64,000 nt of DNA from Seriola aureovittata (Eukaryota; Chordata; Actinopteri; Carangiformes; Carangidae), in NCBI RefSeq assembly GCF_021018895.1, contig NC_079368.1:1116001-1180000 (forward strand), written 5' to 3'. Shown in pieces: positions 36,641 through 46,700 of this stretch. The number at the start of each line of letters is the position of its first letter. Positions within the stretch are counted from its first letter, which is position 1. Made by a program: the position numbers and the translations under genes. The notes below the pieces were generated by a model that saw nothing but the letters and a program-made list of their open reading frames with translations, was not told where the DNA came from and ran no database searches.

Positions 36641-37133
36641 ACATGAAGCATCAACACTGAAGAACCAGAACCTGATGTTCCTCTAATGACCACTAGAATC
36701 CGGCTCCAACAGTGAGTGAATCCCCATATACTCCCATGTTAAAATGTCCAACTTTACAGCAGAAATAAACATGTTTACAGCCTGGTACAAAACAGCTTTG
36801 GTCTCTAGAGCTGATTTCCTCCTTCATGACACCTGTGTATATAACTCACCTGTTTACATTTTATGAAGACTTAAATTTATGGAGAATTGAGGGCATGGTT
36901 TCTTTGAGTGACAGGTGGGTTGACTTCCTTGACACAAACCGGCATGAACAAAATTAGCTCCACACATGCTCCTCCTCTTTGACCATTTTTGGATTAGCTG
37001 GGAATTAAGGGCAGTGTCAGGCACTGCCAAGATGGTGACGGTGGAGCAGCTCACTCTGAGCTTCAAAACCGCTCTTCAGAAACCTGTGGGTGACCTCAAA
37101 GAGGCTACATCCATCTTTATTTATAGTCTATGT
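36616..37133 (-). repeat. Dispersed repeat, inverted uninterrupted copy of 13487-14315
   Basis: It runs from CCGAGGCTGAAACATGAAG to CATCTTTATTTATAGTCTATG. It has no insertion where the 13.5-kb copy carries its nested MITE, so it shows the empty site. Confidence 0.65.
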
Positions 37134-37204
37134 TCAATGCTAACCTAACCCCAAACCCTAACACGAACCAAAAGCCACATTTTCGGACGTGCACATGTGG
37201 GTCC

Positions 37205-37570
37205 AGAAATCAGGTTTCCAGCAAGCTAACATTTGCTAATGAGCATTAAACACACATTACAGATGAGGTTGATGGGAATGTCGTTGGTTTTGCAGGTTCA
37301 TAAACCAAACTAGATCACCTCCTCATGGTTGTCTGCCTCCACTACTCAGACTAGTTTCAGGTTACATCCCTGTTTATCAGTTATATAAAATATAAACCAT
37401 TTGTGTAAAATTTTGTCATAAGTCCTGTCAAGTTTTGACTGATGGCTAAAAAGTGTTTTCTGAGGTCACACTGGCCTTTGACCTTTGATAACCAAAATCT
37501 AATCAGTTCATCCTTGAGTCCTAGTACCAAGTACCCAAGAAGGACAGATGGATAACCTGAAAACAATATG
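37205..37570 (-). repeat. Dispersed percomorph-type repeats, inverted pieces
   Basis: Bases 37205-37310 (AGCAAGCTAACATTTGCTAA ... GTTTTGCAGGTTCATAAACC) belong to the CTAAATGCTAA type. Bases 37310-37570 are the inverse of the 16060-16500 repeat (TCAGGTTACATCCCTGTTTA; CAAAATCTAATCAGTTCATC). Confidence 0.6.
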
Positions 37571-39989
37571 GCTCCCGCCCTTGGATAGATTAGTTGGATA
37601 GACTGACATTTTGACCTGATTATGAATGAAAAAGCAACAATTCTGAAAATGAATCCTAAAGTCCTTTTTAAGATAAAATTAAAAACATTCTCAGTTTCTC
37701 AATTTTGAATTTTTTTTTTTTATTTCTGGTAAACTTTTGAACCGCTAATGCAAGAAAACAAGCTGTTTGAAAATGACACTTTGGGCTTTGAGGAATTTGG
37801 ATGGTCACTATTCTTTATATCTGACATTTTATACACTAAATGATGAATCAGTTAATAAGACAAATCAGTAATGAATATCATCGCTGTTGCTGGAATATTA
37901 TGTTGCAATAATTCACCTTAGTGAACCTTGGGTTTTTGAGGTCCCTAGAGTTTCAGGGTCCCAGACCCTGTTGGTCATGGCTAAATTTACCAGAGGAAAA
38001 AGTGAATGAATTAAAGTATGATCAGCAGCGTAGCTTTAACTCCGGATCAGTGGATCAGAGTTTCTCCCAACAAAAAGAGTTGATAAGGGCCCAAAAGGCC
38101 TGAATGGATTGATACTGTCACCATGGTTCGGCCCCCCACCCCACCCCACCCTCTAATGAACACAGTAGTTCAATTTCTGTCTTTTTGCTTCCCTGTTGAG
38201 GTGTTTTTGTCAGTACATATCTGCTCCAGGAAACCACATACGTCACACACAAACTATCTACAATAATTTAATCCAAAGCGTCACAGACTTTCCTTCTCTG
38301 CAGACGGAGGATTTTAACTGAAGGTGACAGTGATCAGTGAGATGAAGTGACGCTACAGAGCAAATTTAACTACTTTATACAGCAGAAACAGCTCAGTCTT
38401 GTTCTGCCGAATGAAACAAAGCAGTGTGTGTGTGAGAGTGTGTTTGTTTGGCTCTTATCTTTAAGCAGCATAAGAGTATCTCTCACTATCAGGAAGTGGC
38501 TTATCAACGTCTACACACAAGTTGAAATGCACTTTGAAGTTCCTACCCATTGCAAAAAAAGGAGGCTTCAATAAAAGCTGCAAGGTGACAGAGAAAGGTT
38601 GAACAAGGCAGACAGATGAAAACCGACCTCCTCCTGCTCCTCCCCACCAATCTGCAGTCAAACAATCGCAATCTCCACGCCTCTTTGTTCAGGACTCCCA
38701 TCAGCCTCACAGTGGGGGGTGTGGTCAGAAAGAGGAGGAAATTGCTCTGAATTTGTGGGTAATTGAAAACACCTATATCCCCCTGTGTATCCATCGCTAC
38801 CTGCTTTAAAAACCTCCACACCCCTTCTTCTTCCCTGGCGCCCACCTTCTATACCAATACACTCCTAATGGCACCCCTTCCCCATCCTGTCTTCCATCTC
38901 CCACTGCACTGAATTGATGCAAACGATTGCACGCCCATTTGCTGTCTGGAGGAGAGGTGACCCACCTGTGTGGTTCGCTCACTGCCTCTTGTCCCACCTT
39001 CTCCCAATTGCAGGTATTGATGCCCCACCATTGTTTCCCCCCTGCCCAGGGGGTGGAGTGGTTTGTGGGAAAATTGGGGGACCCCTCAGGTGTTTGATGG
39101 CTTTTATTGATTCGAACCAGACTCTCAAGCTCCCATTTATCCTCCACTACGCTGTACAAGCTTTTTAGATAGAAGCTGTATCTGCAAAGGCGGCTATTGT
39201 TAAGTGGTATTATTCTGTTCTACTAATGCATAAGCATAGGTTTTTTTCTCATGTGTGGCTGATCAATGCAGACAGAGGGAAATGTGCTGTTTCTGTATCT
39301 CAAACTAAAGCTGCTCGACTTTCAAATGTTTCTCATTAATTGCAACATCTGTTACAAGAAGAAAGAAACAGCCTCCATCTTTCTCTGTAGCACTTCAGGC
39401 ACTTACAAGAACATTTTAAAGACACAGAAACCTTTACCTTTGACTTCCTTTATTTTGGCTGAATGCAGGTAAAAATCCAGATAGAAAATGTAAAATGTAG
39501 ATTTTATTCTGCTAATTTACTAGCTTGACTTTGTGTATAAGGACAGTAGATCAGACCTGGCGCACAATACGAAATTGTTTAACCAAAGACACTAAGATGA
39601 AATTGATAAAAAAATGTTTTTGTGTTCACATTGATGATAATATAAATCAGCTGGGCTCACGTGTCACTGATAAATGTCCTATATGTTGTGTGATAGCAGC
39701 AGATTCACTGGATGTCACAGTTTATAAGACGGCTCTACTAAAATCCTGGTCCTCATCTGTGTCAGACTGTACCATATGAATTCTGTCAGACTGTCGCATT
39801 GTGAAGTAAATACACAAGAAGAGGCTCATGTCCTTCATGTTTCCCATTTCCCATGCTTTATGCTTTGAAAATGCAGAACAAGCGTAAGTACAGGTAGACA
39901 TGGAGTTCAAGATTTAACCATATTTCTCCAGCTCTAAATCACACAGTGTATCAAGGCTAACAACCACAGCCTGGCTCTAGAACTATACA
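37571..39989. other. Intergenic; possible old retroelement piece at 38600-39180
   Basis: Bases 38600-39180 are GC-richer and give overlapping open frames on both strands. The text CTTTAAAAACCTCCACACCC and its surroundings resemble LTR-type non-coding sequence, but there are no matching ends. The rest is featureless. Confidence 0.3.
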
Positions 39990-40093
39990 GGAATGTATTT
40001 ATGACATATGTTACCACATATATACAACCTCTAGATATATGAACACATGAGTTTGTAACATATATGAAATACGTAGTAAAATTTGTATATGTA

Positions 40094-41647
40094 CAGTCAA
40101 GCCCAAAATTATTCTTACCCCTGGCAAATTTTGACTTAAAGTTACTTTTATTCAACCAGCAAGTTTTTTTTGGACCGGAAATGACACAGGCTTCTCCCAT
40201 AAGATATGACGATGTACAAGAGGAATCATTGTGTAAAAAAATATTTCTCAGCTTTTATTTACATTTGAACAAAAAGTGGCATGTCCAAAATTATTCATAC
40301 CCTCCTCAATAATCAATAGAAAAGCCTTTATTGACTATTACAGCAATCAAATGCTTCCTATAATTGCTGACTAGCTTTTTGCATGTCTCCACTGGTATTT
40401 TTGCCCATTCATCTTTAGCGATGAGCTCCAACTCTTTCAGGTTGGAGGGTCTCCTTGCCTTCACCCTAATCTTTAGCTCCCTCCACAGATTCTCAATTGG
40501 ATTCAAGTCAGGACTGTGGCTGGGCCAATGCGTTAATGTTTTTGTCCTCTAACCATTTCTTCACCACTTTTGCTGTGTGTTTTTGGGACATTGTCATGCT
40601 GAAATGTCCACTGGTGCCCAAGGTCAAGTTTCTCTGCAGACTGCCTGATGTTGTTGTTGAGAATCTTGATGTATTGCTCTTTTTTCATGCTGCCGTTTAC
40701 AGTGATTAGGTTCCCTGGTGCATTGGCTGAAAAACACCCCCAAAGCATTAGGTTCCCACCACCATGTTTGACAGTGGGGATGGTGTTCTTAGGGTTGAAG
40801 GCTTCTCCTTTTCTAAGCAGCATAAAACAGAAGACCAGAAGTCTTCTTCTTTGTCCAGATGATCATTTGAAAAGGCCAAGCGGGCTTCTGTGTGCCTTAT
40901 CTGGAGAAGTGGCGTCCTCCTTGGTCTGCGTCCATGGAACCCAGCAGTGTGCAGTGTCCGTTGGACTGTCTGCCTTGAGACGTTGCCACCAGCAGAGCCC
41001 CGATTCACCAGGATGGTGAATCTGGTGGTGATCCTTGGATTCTTCTTCACCTCTCTCACTATCCTCCTGCCCAGCACAGGTGTCACTTTTGGCTTCCGAC
41101 CACGTCCTCTGAGATTTTCCACAGTGCGGAACGTCTTGTATTTTTTAATAATACTTTGCACTGTAGCCACTGGAACTTGAAAACATTTATATATGGCCTT
41201 ATAGCCCTTTCCTGACGTGTGAGCAGCCACAATGCGCAGCCGCAGGTCCTCAGTGAGCTCCTTTGTCTTAGACTGTCCACAAACCAACTACAGAGAGCTG
41301 CTGTTTTTCACCTGTTAAGTTGAGTAAAACAGCTGTTCCCAATGAATCAGGGTAATTAAGATGCTTTAGAACAGCTTGGACTATTTGGAATGGTATAGAA
41401 CTTTGGATTTTCCCATAGACTGTGACAGTTTGCAAAGGGTATGAATAATTTTGGACATGCCACTTTTTGTTCAAATGTAAATAAAAGCTGAAAAATATAT
41501 TTTTCCACAATGATTCCTCTTGTACATCGTCTTATTATCTTCTGGGAGAAGCCTGTTTCATTTCTGGTGAAAAAAAACTTGCTGGTTGAATAAAAGTAAC
41601 TTTAAGTCAAAATTTGCAAGGGGTATGAATAATTTCGGGCTTGACTG
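40094..41647 (-). mobile_element. Tc1-like DNA transposon, near full length
   Basis: The 1554-bp element is flanked by TA at 40092-40093 and 41648-41649, the Tc1/mariner target. Its terminal inverted repeats are about 210 bp (40094-40303 and 41436-41647) and over 90% alike by eye. Each carries an outer motif, CAGTCAAGCCCAAAATTATT, and an inner related motif, CATGTCCAAAATTATTCATA, about 180 bp inside. This is the IR/DR layout of Sleeping Beauty-type elements. One transposase gene lies between them on the minus strand and is broken. Confidence 0.92.
40306..41290 (-). pseudogene. Tc1-like transposase, inactive
   Basis: Three minus-strand frames cover it. The first (41287-40748) has the N-terminal paired-type helix-turn-helix (SKTKELTEDLRLRIV, GKGYKAIYKCFQVP), the linker GRGRKPK, and the second helix-turn-helix up to HLDKEEDFWSSVL. 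It then jumps to RKGEAFNPKNTIPTVKHGGG in another frame (40823-40533), with FQHDN holding the second catalytic Asp. It shifts again to [11 protein letters not shown] (40506-40306), holding the third acidic residue. The residues around the first catalytic Asp, normally just after DFWxxVL, are deleted. The first frame opens at TTG, so the original ATG is also doubtful. At least two frameshifts plus the deletion make it dead. Confidence 0.9.
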
Positions 41648-42035
41648 TATATATGTATATTAAAATTAATTTTTATGTTATTTACATTTTATTCACATAT
41701 ATGTAATGTATATGTTAACGCAACATACATAGTAGTAGTTAGTTCATTTTAAACATACATGTCAATCTTTTATTGTTACATTTATTATGGGCAACATATA
41801 TCAACATATACTGACACTTTGGGATGGATTTATATTTACATATGTCTACAATATATATAGCACATAAACATATAAATTTGCATGGGCTAGACTAGGTCAA
41901 CATAGATTATGTGAAAGTTTCTAATATGTTTCATGTATAATTTTTACATATATGTTTTTATTTTACACGAACATATATTTCATATATGGACATTCAATAT
42001 ATATACTGTAGATATATTACATTTGTGTATGGTTG

Positions 42036-43119
42036 TGCACTTTCCGTGAGCTTGTTTTTCCAGAACCAAAGTTCACATTGCTGCAGGTTTTTGATGTTAA
42101 AGCTTTGGACTGATGTAGCATTACATTTGGACACTAATATTTTCTGGGACGATTTAGCTAGCAGTTTAGCAGTGAATTTTAACGGTTTTAATTGTGCATT
42201 TGCATTTAAGAATTTGTAAAACTATAAGTACTTATAAGTAAAACATGATTTAAAGACAGTTCATGCTGTAGGTCCTTCAGTCTGGCTCACTGGAGCTACA
42301 GCAAGTTCATGGTGGTGGACCTACTGATGGAGCTTCAGTGAATAAAGTGCAGTGTATTTACCATGATGATGTTATCACAGACACCTCTGCTGAGTCTTAA
42401 TGAATATGCAGCTGTTGGGTTGACATACGTATGTTTCCACTATGGTTCAAAAATGACCTTAATGTTGTTTTCACATTGATGGGGAAATTGATGCCTTTGT
42501 GCTGCGTAATCCACATGACTTGGAGGAAGTGAGATTCTGTACAGCTTGAACGTCCCGGCTCGCCTCTGCTCTACTGGTGCAGTGCTTGTTCAAAACGTGC
42601 CTGTCAGTCGCCTGATGGAGGGAAATCTACGGTGGCCAACAAGGGCAAATGCGCTACAACAGCATGTTTTTTTCATTTTCAGCTTGTTTCTGTTGTTGGA
42701 TTTGTTTGTATTTTTATATGTTTAATCTACATTGTTTATAAAATAGCAGTTCATTTATCCAAATAGAAGTGTTTTGGGTGGTTGCAGTGCATTTGGCCTT
42801 TGTTTCTTTGTCAGCCACCGTAGAAATCTATTTACAAACTCACAAAGTATTTATGTGACATTATTTAAGGCAAGAGTTGCATTTTTTTTCAATTTTGACT
42901 GACTTCAACTGACTTGATGGTGACTGCAGGGGTGAAGAATTAAAAAATAATAATAATTCTTTAATTACATTTACATTCAGATCACCTGAGTACAGAAAAA
43001 TAAAATCAATAACAAAAAAAAAGAAATGTTAATAGGAGTATAAATTCAGTGATTTAAATATACATTCAGATATGTATTCATACAAACATGTAGACATTTG
43101 TTTATATAAACAGTGGTCA
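42036..43119. other. Intergenic stretch, nothing recognised
   Basis: AT-rich sequence without frames, terminal repeats or simple-sequence runs of note. Confidence 0.4.
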
Positions 43120-43400
43120 CAGATTAGTCTGTTCTGTAAGTTTTTCCACACGGATGGGGCATGATGTCTGAAGGCTGTCCTGCCATGGTTGGTGTTTACT
43201 GCAGTAACATACTGTACAAGGTCAGCCAGTCTTGAGAATGTGTTAAAGGTGGAACGTCTTGGGCACAGGAGTGATGAGATTTCTGAATGATGGCGCCGTA
43301 TGGATTGATGGTGATAAATCAGAGCTGAATGATAGGCAGCATCCAGGTGTTTAAGGTTGGAAATGGGAGCACATCTACAGTGAATAAAAAGACTGCTGTC
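43120..43400 (-). mobile_element. Old LINE 3' fragment
   Basis: CTGTAAGTTTTTCCACACGG, ATGATGTCTGAAGGCTGTCC and CATACTGTACAAGGTCAGCC follow the same plan as the LINE piece at 55400-55560, reading 'short insertion-proximal tail, gene-product C-terminus' on the minus strand. It is heavily diverged with no open frame. Confidence 0.35.
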
Positions 43401-43831
43401 AATTCAATCCAAACAGTCTTCTTCCTGTAGTGTCAGTGAGCTCATGGTTGATCTTGTGACGTGCACAGCGAGTGATTTTTTATTTAAAAACTTGAGTGGT
43501 TACCCTTAATATGTCTGTTCTGTAAAACCTCTATACACTGTTTACTCACCCAAAAATATTATGTTCTAAAATATGTTCAGGCCAGACACACGTTTACATC
43601 AGTCTGTTGACACATGAAATTAAATCTAAGTCTAAGTATGTTTTATGAAAACATGGAGGCTGGTGGGTTGAATCAGATATGGAATAACTGCTAGAGCAAC
43701 TCTAGAGATCTAAGCCAATTAATTAATGAATTAATGTTCTGTCATCACAGAGTCGGTGCAGCCAGATGAGAGCAAGTCAGGAAACTGCAGCTGCCTTGTT
43801 CCCATGAGGTATTGATATCATGTGACATTCT

Positions 43832-44000
43832 TTTTTTTTTTAAGTATAATTTTTTGGGGGCTTTATTGGACAGGATAGTCAAGAGAGACAGGAAATGGGG
43901 AGGCAGAGAAAGGCCATCCGATGTGGGACTTGAACCGGGGCCGACTGCAGCCTCTACACATGGGGTACCTGCTTAGACCACTACGCCACACGACGCCCCA
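43832..44000 (-). mobile_element. tRNA-derived SINE
   Basis: Read on the minus strand it begins GGGGCGTCGTGTGGCGTAG. It has an A-box-like TGGCGTAGTGGTCTAAGC and a perfect B box, GGTTCAAGTCC, about 40 bp later, then a tRNA-unrelated body, and ends in a poly(A) run (T's at 43832-43840). TGACATTCT occurs on both sides (43823-43831 and 44004-44012), a target duplication typical of LINE-driven retroposition. The parent tRNA is not assigned. Confidence 0.8.
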
Positions 44001-44344
44001 ACATGACATTCTGCAGTACCGATGAAAGCCGGACAAAATTTTTGAGCAGGCAACATTGTTTCAAGTAATGCCTTATTAAGCTGAATGCACCTATTTTATC
44101 TCTGTTCATTTTGTGACGTCACTGATGACATCACAGTTTATCTGAACCATTATTCATGGCGTTCGTCTGTGTTCTTTCTCAACACCAAGTGACATGAAGA
44201 AATGTGCTGTTTGAAGCTTTCTTGAGAAAAACTTCACAGTCGACTTCCTCTTTGTTAAAAGCTTTCAGATTTTAACAAATTTTTGGGCACATAAAAAACT
44301 ACAGCTCCCATGAATAACAAGCGCGGGCACTTGAGTCATTAAAA
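44001..44344. other. Spacer, nothing recognised
   Basis: No frame or repeat supported. Confidence 0.4.
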
Positions 44345-44570
44345 CATTGGTAGTGATGTCATCTGTGAACAGTAGGGATATAGTAAGTTATATTGGGAGA
44401 AGGATGCTGAAGATGGAGCTACCAGGTCAGAGAAAGAGGAAGGCCAAAGAGGAGGATATGGTGGTCGGCGTGACAGAGGCAAATGCTAAGGACAGGATGA
44501 AATTGAAAAGGATCTTCTCTCGTGACCGCTAACAGGCCAGAAGAAGAAGACTAAGACGATCTAGTTGCCG
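44345..44570 (+). pseudogene. RTE-like LINE C-terminal fragment
   Basis: The frame at 44347-44532 reads DIVSYIGRRMLKMELPGQRK and then KEEDMVVGVTEANAKDRMKL. This is the C-terminal end of RTE-type endonuclease-reverse transcriptases, whose genes commonly end 'GRRxKxxMxDVVKEDM...VGVTEEDAxDR'. It is followed by GACCGCTAACAGGCCAGAAG and AAGAAGAAGAC, the usual RTE tail. The fragment is 5'-truncated, with a small deletion in the RPKRR stretch. Confidence 0.7.
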
Positions 44571-45409
44571 TTCTATCTTCTGCTCAAGTGTCAAGTGTGG
44601 TGGGTGAAATTTTTGTGCAAGATTAAATCATTTCTTAATGAATAAAGACACTTTTCAGCATCTTACCACCGCAATCAGTCTGTTATTGATATTTTCCTGG
44701 TTGGAATTTATCTGCATTGAGGAGTTCTGACTCTATTACACTTTTCCTCGCAGGAAGTCAGACTTTCAACTCTCTGAAACAGAAATTAGCATGAGCAGCA
44801 ATAGCCACACAGCTGAAAACAGAAAAGCTTTACCACTTACAGAGAGTGAAACTTGGAAAATTCAAGGAAAAAGCACCAGACACACTGACTGATCTCTGGG
44901 ACGTGCAGAGCAAAAACTGCAGTAATGAGCGCTTAGCACCAAACATAGAGACAAAGTGGAAGAGGAAAATAACAAGGAACTTGTAGATTACCACTTTAAC
45001 AGCCTATTGAGATGTAGAACAATCGGCAGCAGCGTGATCCAGTTGGAGCATACAGAAATAGAGCTTTAGAGGCTGTTGTGTTCATTGTTGTGAAGGAGAG
45101 GCGAGGTGAGAATTGACTCTCCGGTGCAGAGAGCAGGCTCTCCATGCCAATAACCACCTCTTCATCGGCACCCCTTTGACACCAGCGTTCACCCACTGGA
45201 ATATGTATCACTTTCAAAACCTGCTCTCCAAATATTTAATTTTCAACTTGAGGTGTACCTCTTGTTTATATAACAAAAGCCTCTTCTCAATTAGAGCACC
45301 CGGGGGTGGGAGGAAGCGAGGGTTCATATCTGTGCACCCATACCCCCTCCTGCCGTCTCTCCCTCCCTCCTCTCTCTTCTCTTCCCTGAAACGCTCATTT
45401 ATGAACAGT
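44571..45409. other. Intergenic; possible non-coding conserved stretch at 45080-45330
   Basis: Bases 45080-45330 are repeat-free with words such as CAAATATTTAATTTTCAACT and CTTCTCAATTAGAGCACCC. They look enhancer-like but are untested. No coding sequence is visible. Confidence 0.3.
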
Positions 45410-45530
45410 CACACACACGCACGCAACACACACACACACACACACAGACACACACAGAGGCACAGAAACACACACACTCTGTTTCTCACACACACACACA
45501 TGCAACACACACACACACACACATACACAG
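45410..45530. repeat. Interrupted (AC)n microsatellite
   Basis: Several AC runs broken by GAGGCACAG, TCTGTTTCT and TGCA. An open frame through it is purely repeat-driven. Confidence 0.9.
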
Positions 45531-46289
45531 AGTCCTCTTTCTCTCCTCTTGCATAGCTGTTTTGGAGATAATGAGATTAAAAATCTATTTTTGTCAGTCA
45601 GTTACCTGCAAGTGATGCATTAGTGGAAACATTCGGCAACACTACAGCTATTACCAAAATGAATGGGAATGAAATTGCTTTTCCCATTTTCCCACTTAAA
45701 CGCCTGTCACATTCACACAGCTGTTAGCAGAGGCTTATCTCACTTACCTGCCCTTATTTGTTTTTACATTATTCCAGCATGAGCCTCGACCTCAGCGACT
45801 ATGAGGGTGGTGGCGTGTCACTCATGGTTAAGATTACATAATTTAGTAACACTACAATATTGCATTATTCATATAAGTACATATTTAGACATAAAGCGGG
45901 TGGAGTGGGAGGGAAGCACACTCCACTGTGGTTGACACTCATCTGATCCTCACACACATGCATCCAAATATTTAATAGATTGATACTGATCCAAAATCTG
46001 TGTTTACTGAACAGTCAGCAGAGCAGTATCAAAGTATTTTGTTGTTAAGAACACAATACTGTATTATTTAGTTGGTTATGATATTTATATTGTGTTACGC
46101 ACATATATAAAATAGTCCAGCCACATATTCACCAAAAATACAACTGCATTTTCTCAACAACCGCTCCTCCGATTGACAAAAACACCAGTTTAAAGCTCCT
46201 TAGAGCCTGAAGGTCTCTGTCCATGTGTAGTGTGATTATAGATCAGGTCTAGGTTCGATATTAATACTGTAAAGTATCAAAGCCTCAGT
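45531..46289. other. Intergenic stretch, nothing recognised
   Basis: No supported feature. Confidence 0.4.
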
Positions 46290-46700
46290 CCACAGAGAAA
46301 TGCACACAGCCTGTATTCAGAACCTGAGCCTTAAAACCAGCCGTCAGGACTTCTGGAACTTTGTGATGTCACAACAAAGCAGTCACCAAGCCCCGCCCAC
46401 CTGGACCCACCATCCAAACTTGCAGGATTTGGTTTCTTTGAGTGTTTACCTGAAATCTGCTATATATTTATTGGATCACTCAGAAAACAGTCAGAATCAG
46501 AAGAGAGGAGGCTCTGAGTCTCTCTTCTGATTGGCTCACCGACCTGTTGTTACTAGAGCTCCAGACAGAAGCCTGAGAGAGGAGATGTAAAACTACATTG
46601 AGATGGTTTTTGGTTCTTAAAACCACAAATATATCCTGTTATGGATCAACACTTCAGATAAAACACAGGAGAAGAGTAAAATATAGAGCTTTAAAAGATT
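46290..46700 (+). repeat. Dispersed repeat with CCAAT hairpin, copy 2
   Basis: Longest of three copies. Shared with 59440-59720: TGCAGGATTTGGTTTCT, GAGTGTTTACCTGAAATCTG, GATTGGCTCACCGACCTG and AGAGCTCCAGACAGAAGCC. CAGAATCAGAAGAGAGGAGG ... CTCTTCTGATTGGCT forms an imperfect hairpin in the middle. Confidence 0.65.

Larger units (their letters stand above)
39990..42035 (-). mobile_element. AT-rich MITE-like element, copy split by a Tc1 transposon
   Basis: Bases 39990-40093 and 41648-42035 are AT-rich ATATATG sequence of the same family as 4575-5133 in reverse. They contain ATATCAACATATACTGACAC and GGGATGGATTTATATTTACA, and end with TATATTACATTTGTGTATGG, the family's terminal repeat. The Tc1-like element at 40094-41647 interrupts it. 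Confidence 0.6.

Noticed and set aside
38806..39159. 117-codon minus-strand frame
   Set aside because: Overlapping open frames exist on both strands, with no motif or splice context. It may be old retroelement DNA but is not supported as a gene.
43940..44000. Functional tRNA gene on the minus strand
   Set aside because: A and B boxes are present, but the body continues into a SINE with a poly(A) tail and target duplications. The cloverleaf arms do not pair properly by eye.
45113..45556. 147-codon frame rich in HTHTHT
   Set aside because: Driven by the AC microsatellite.
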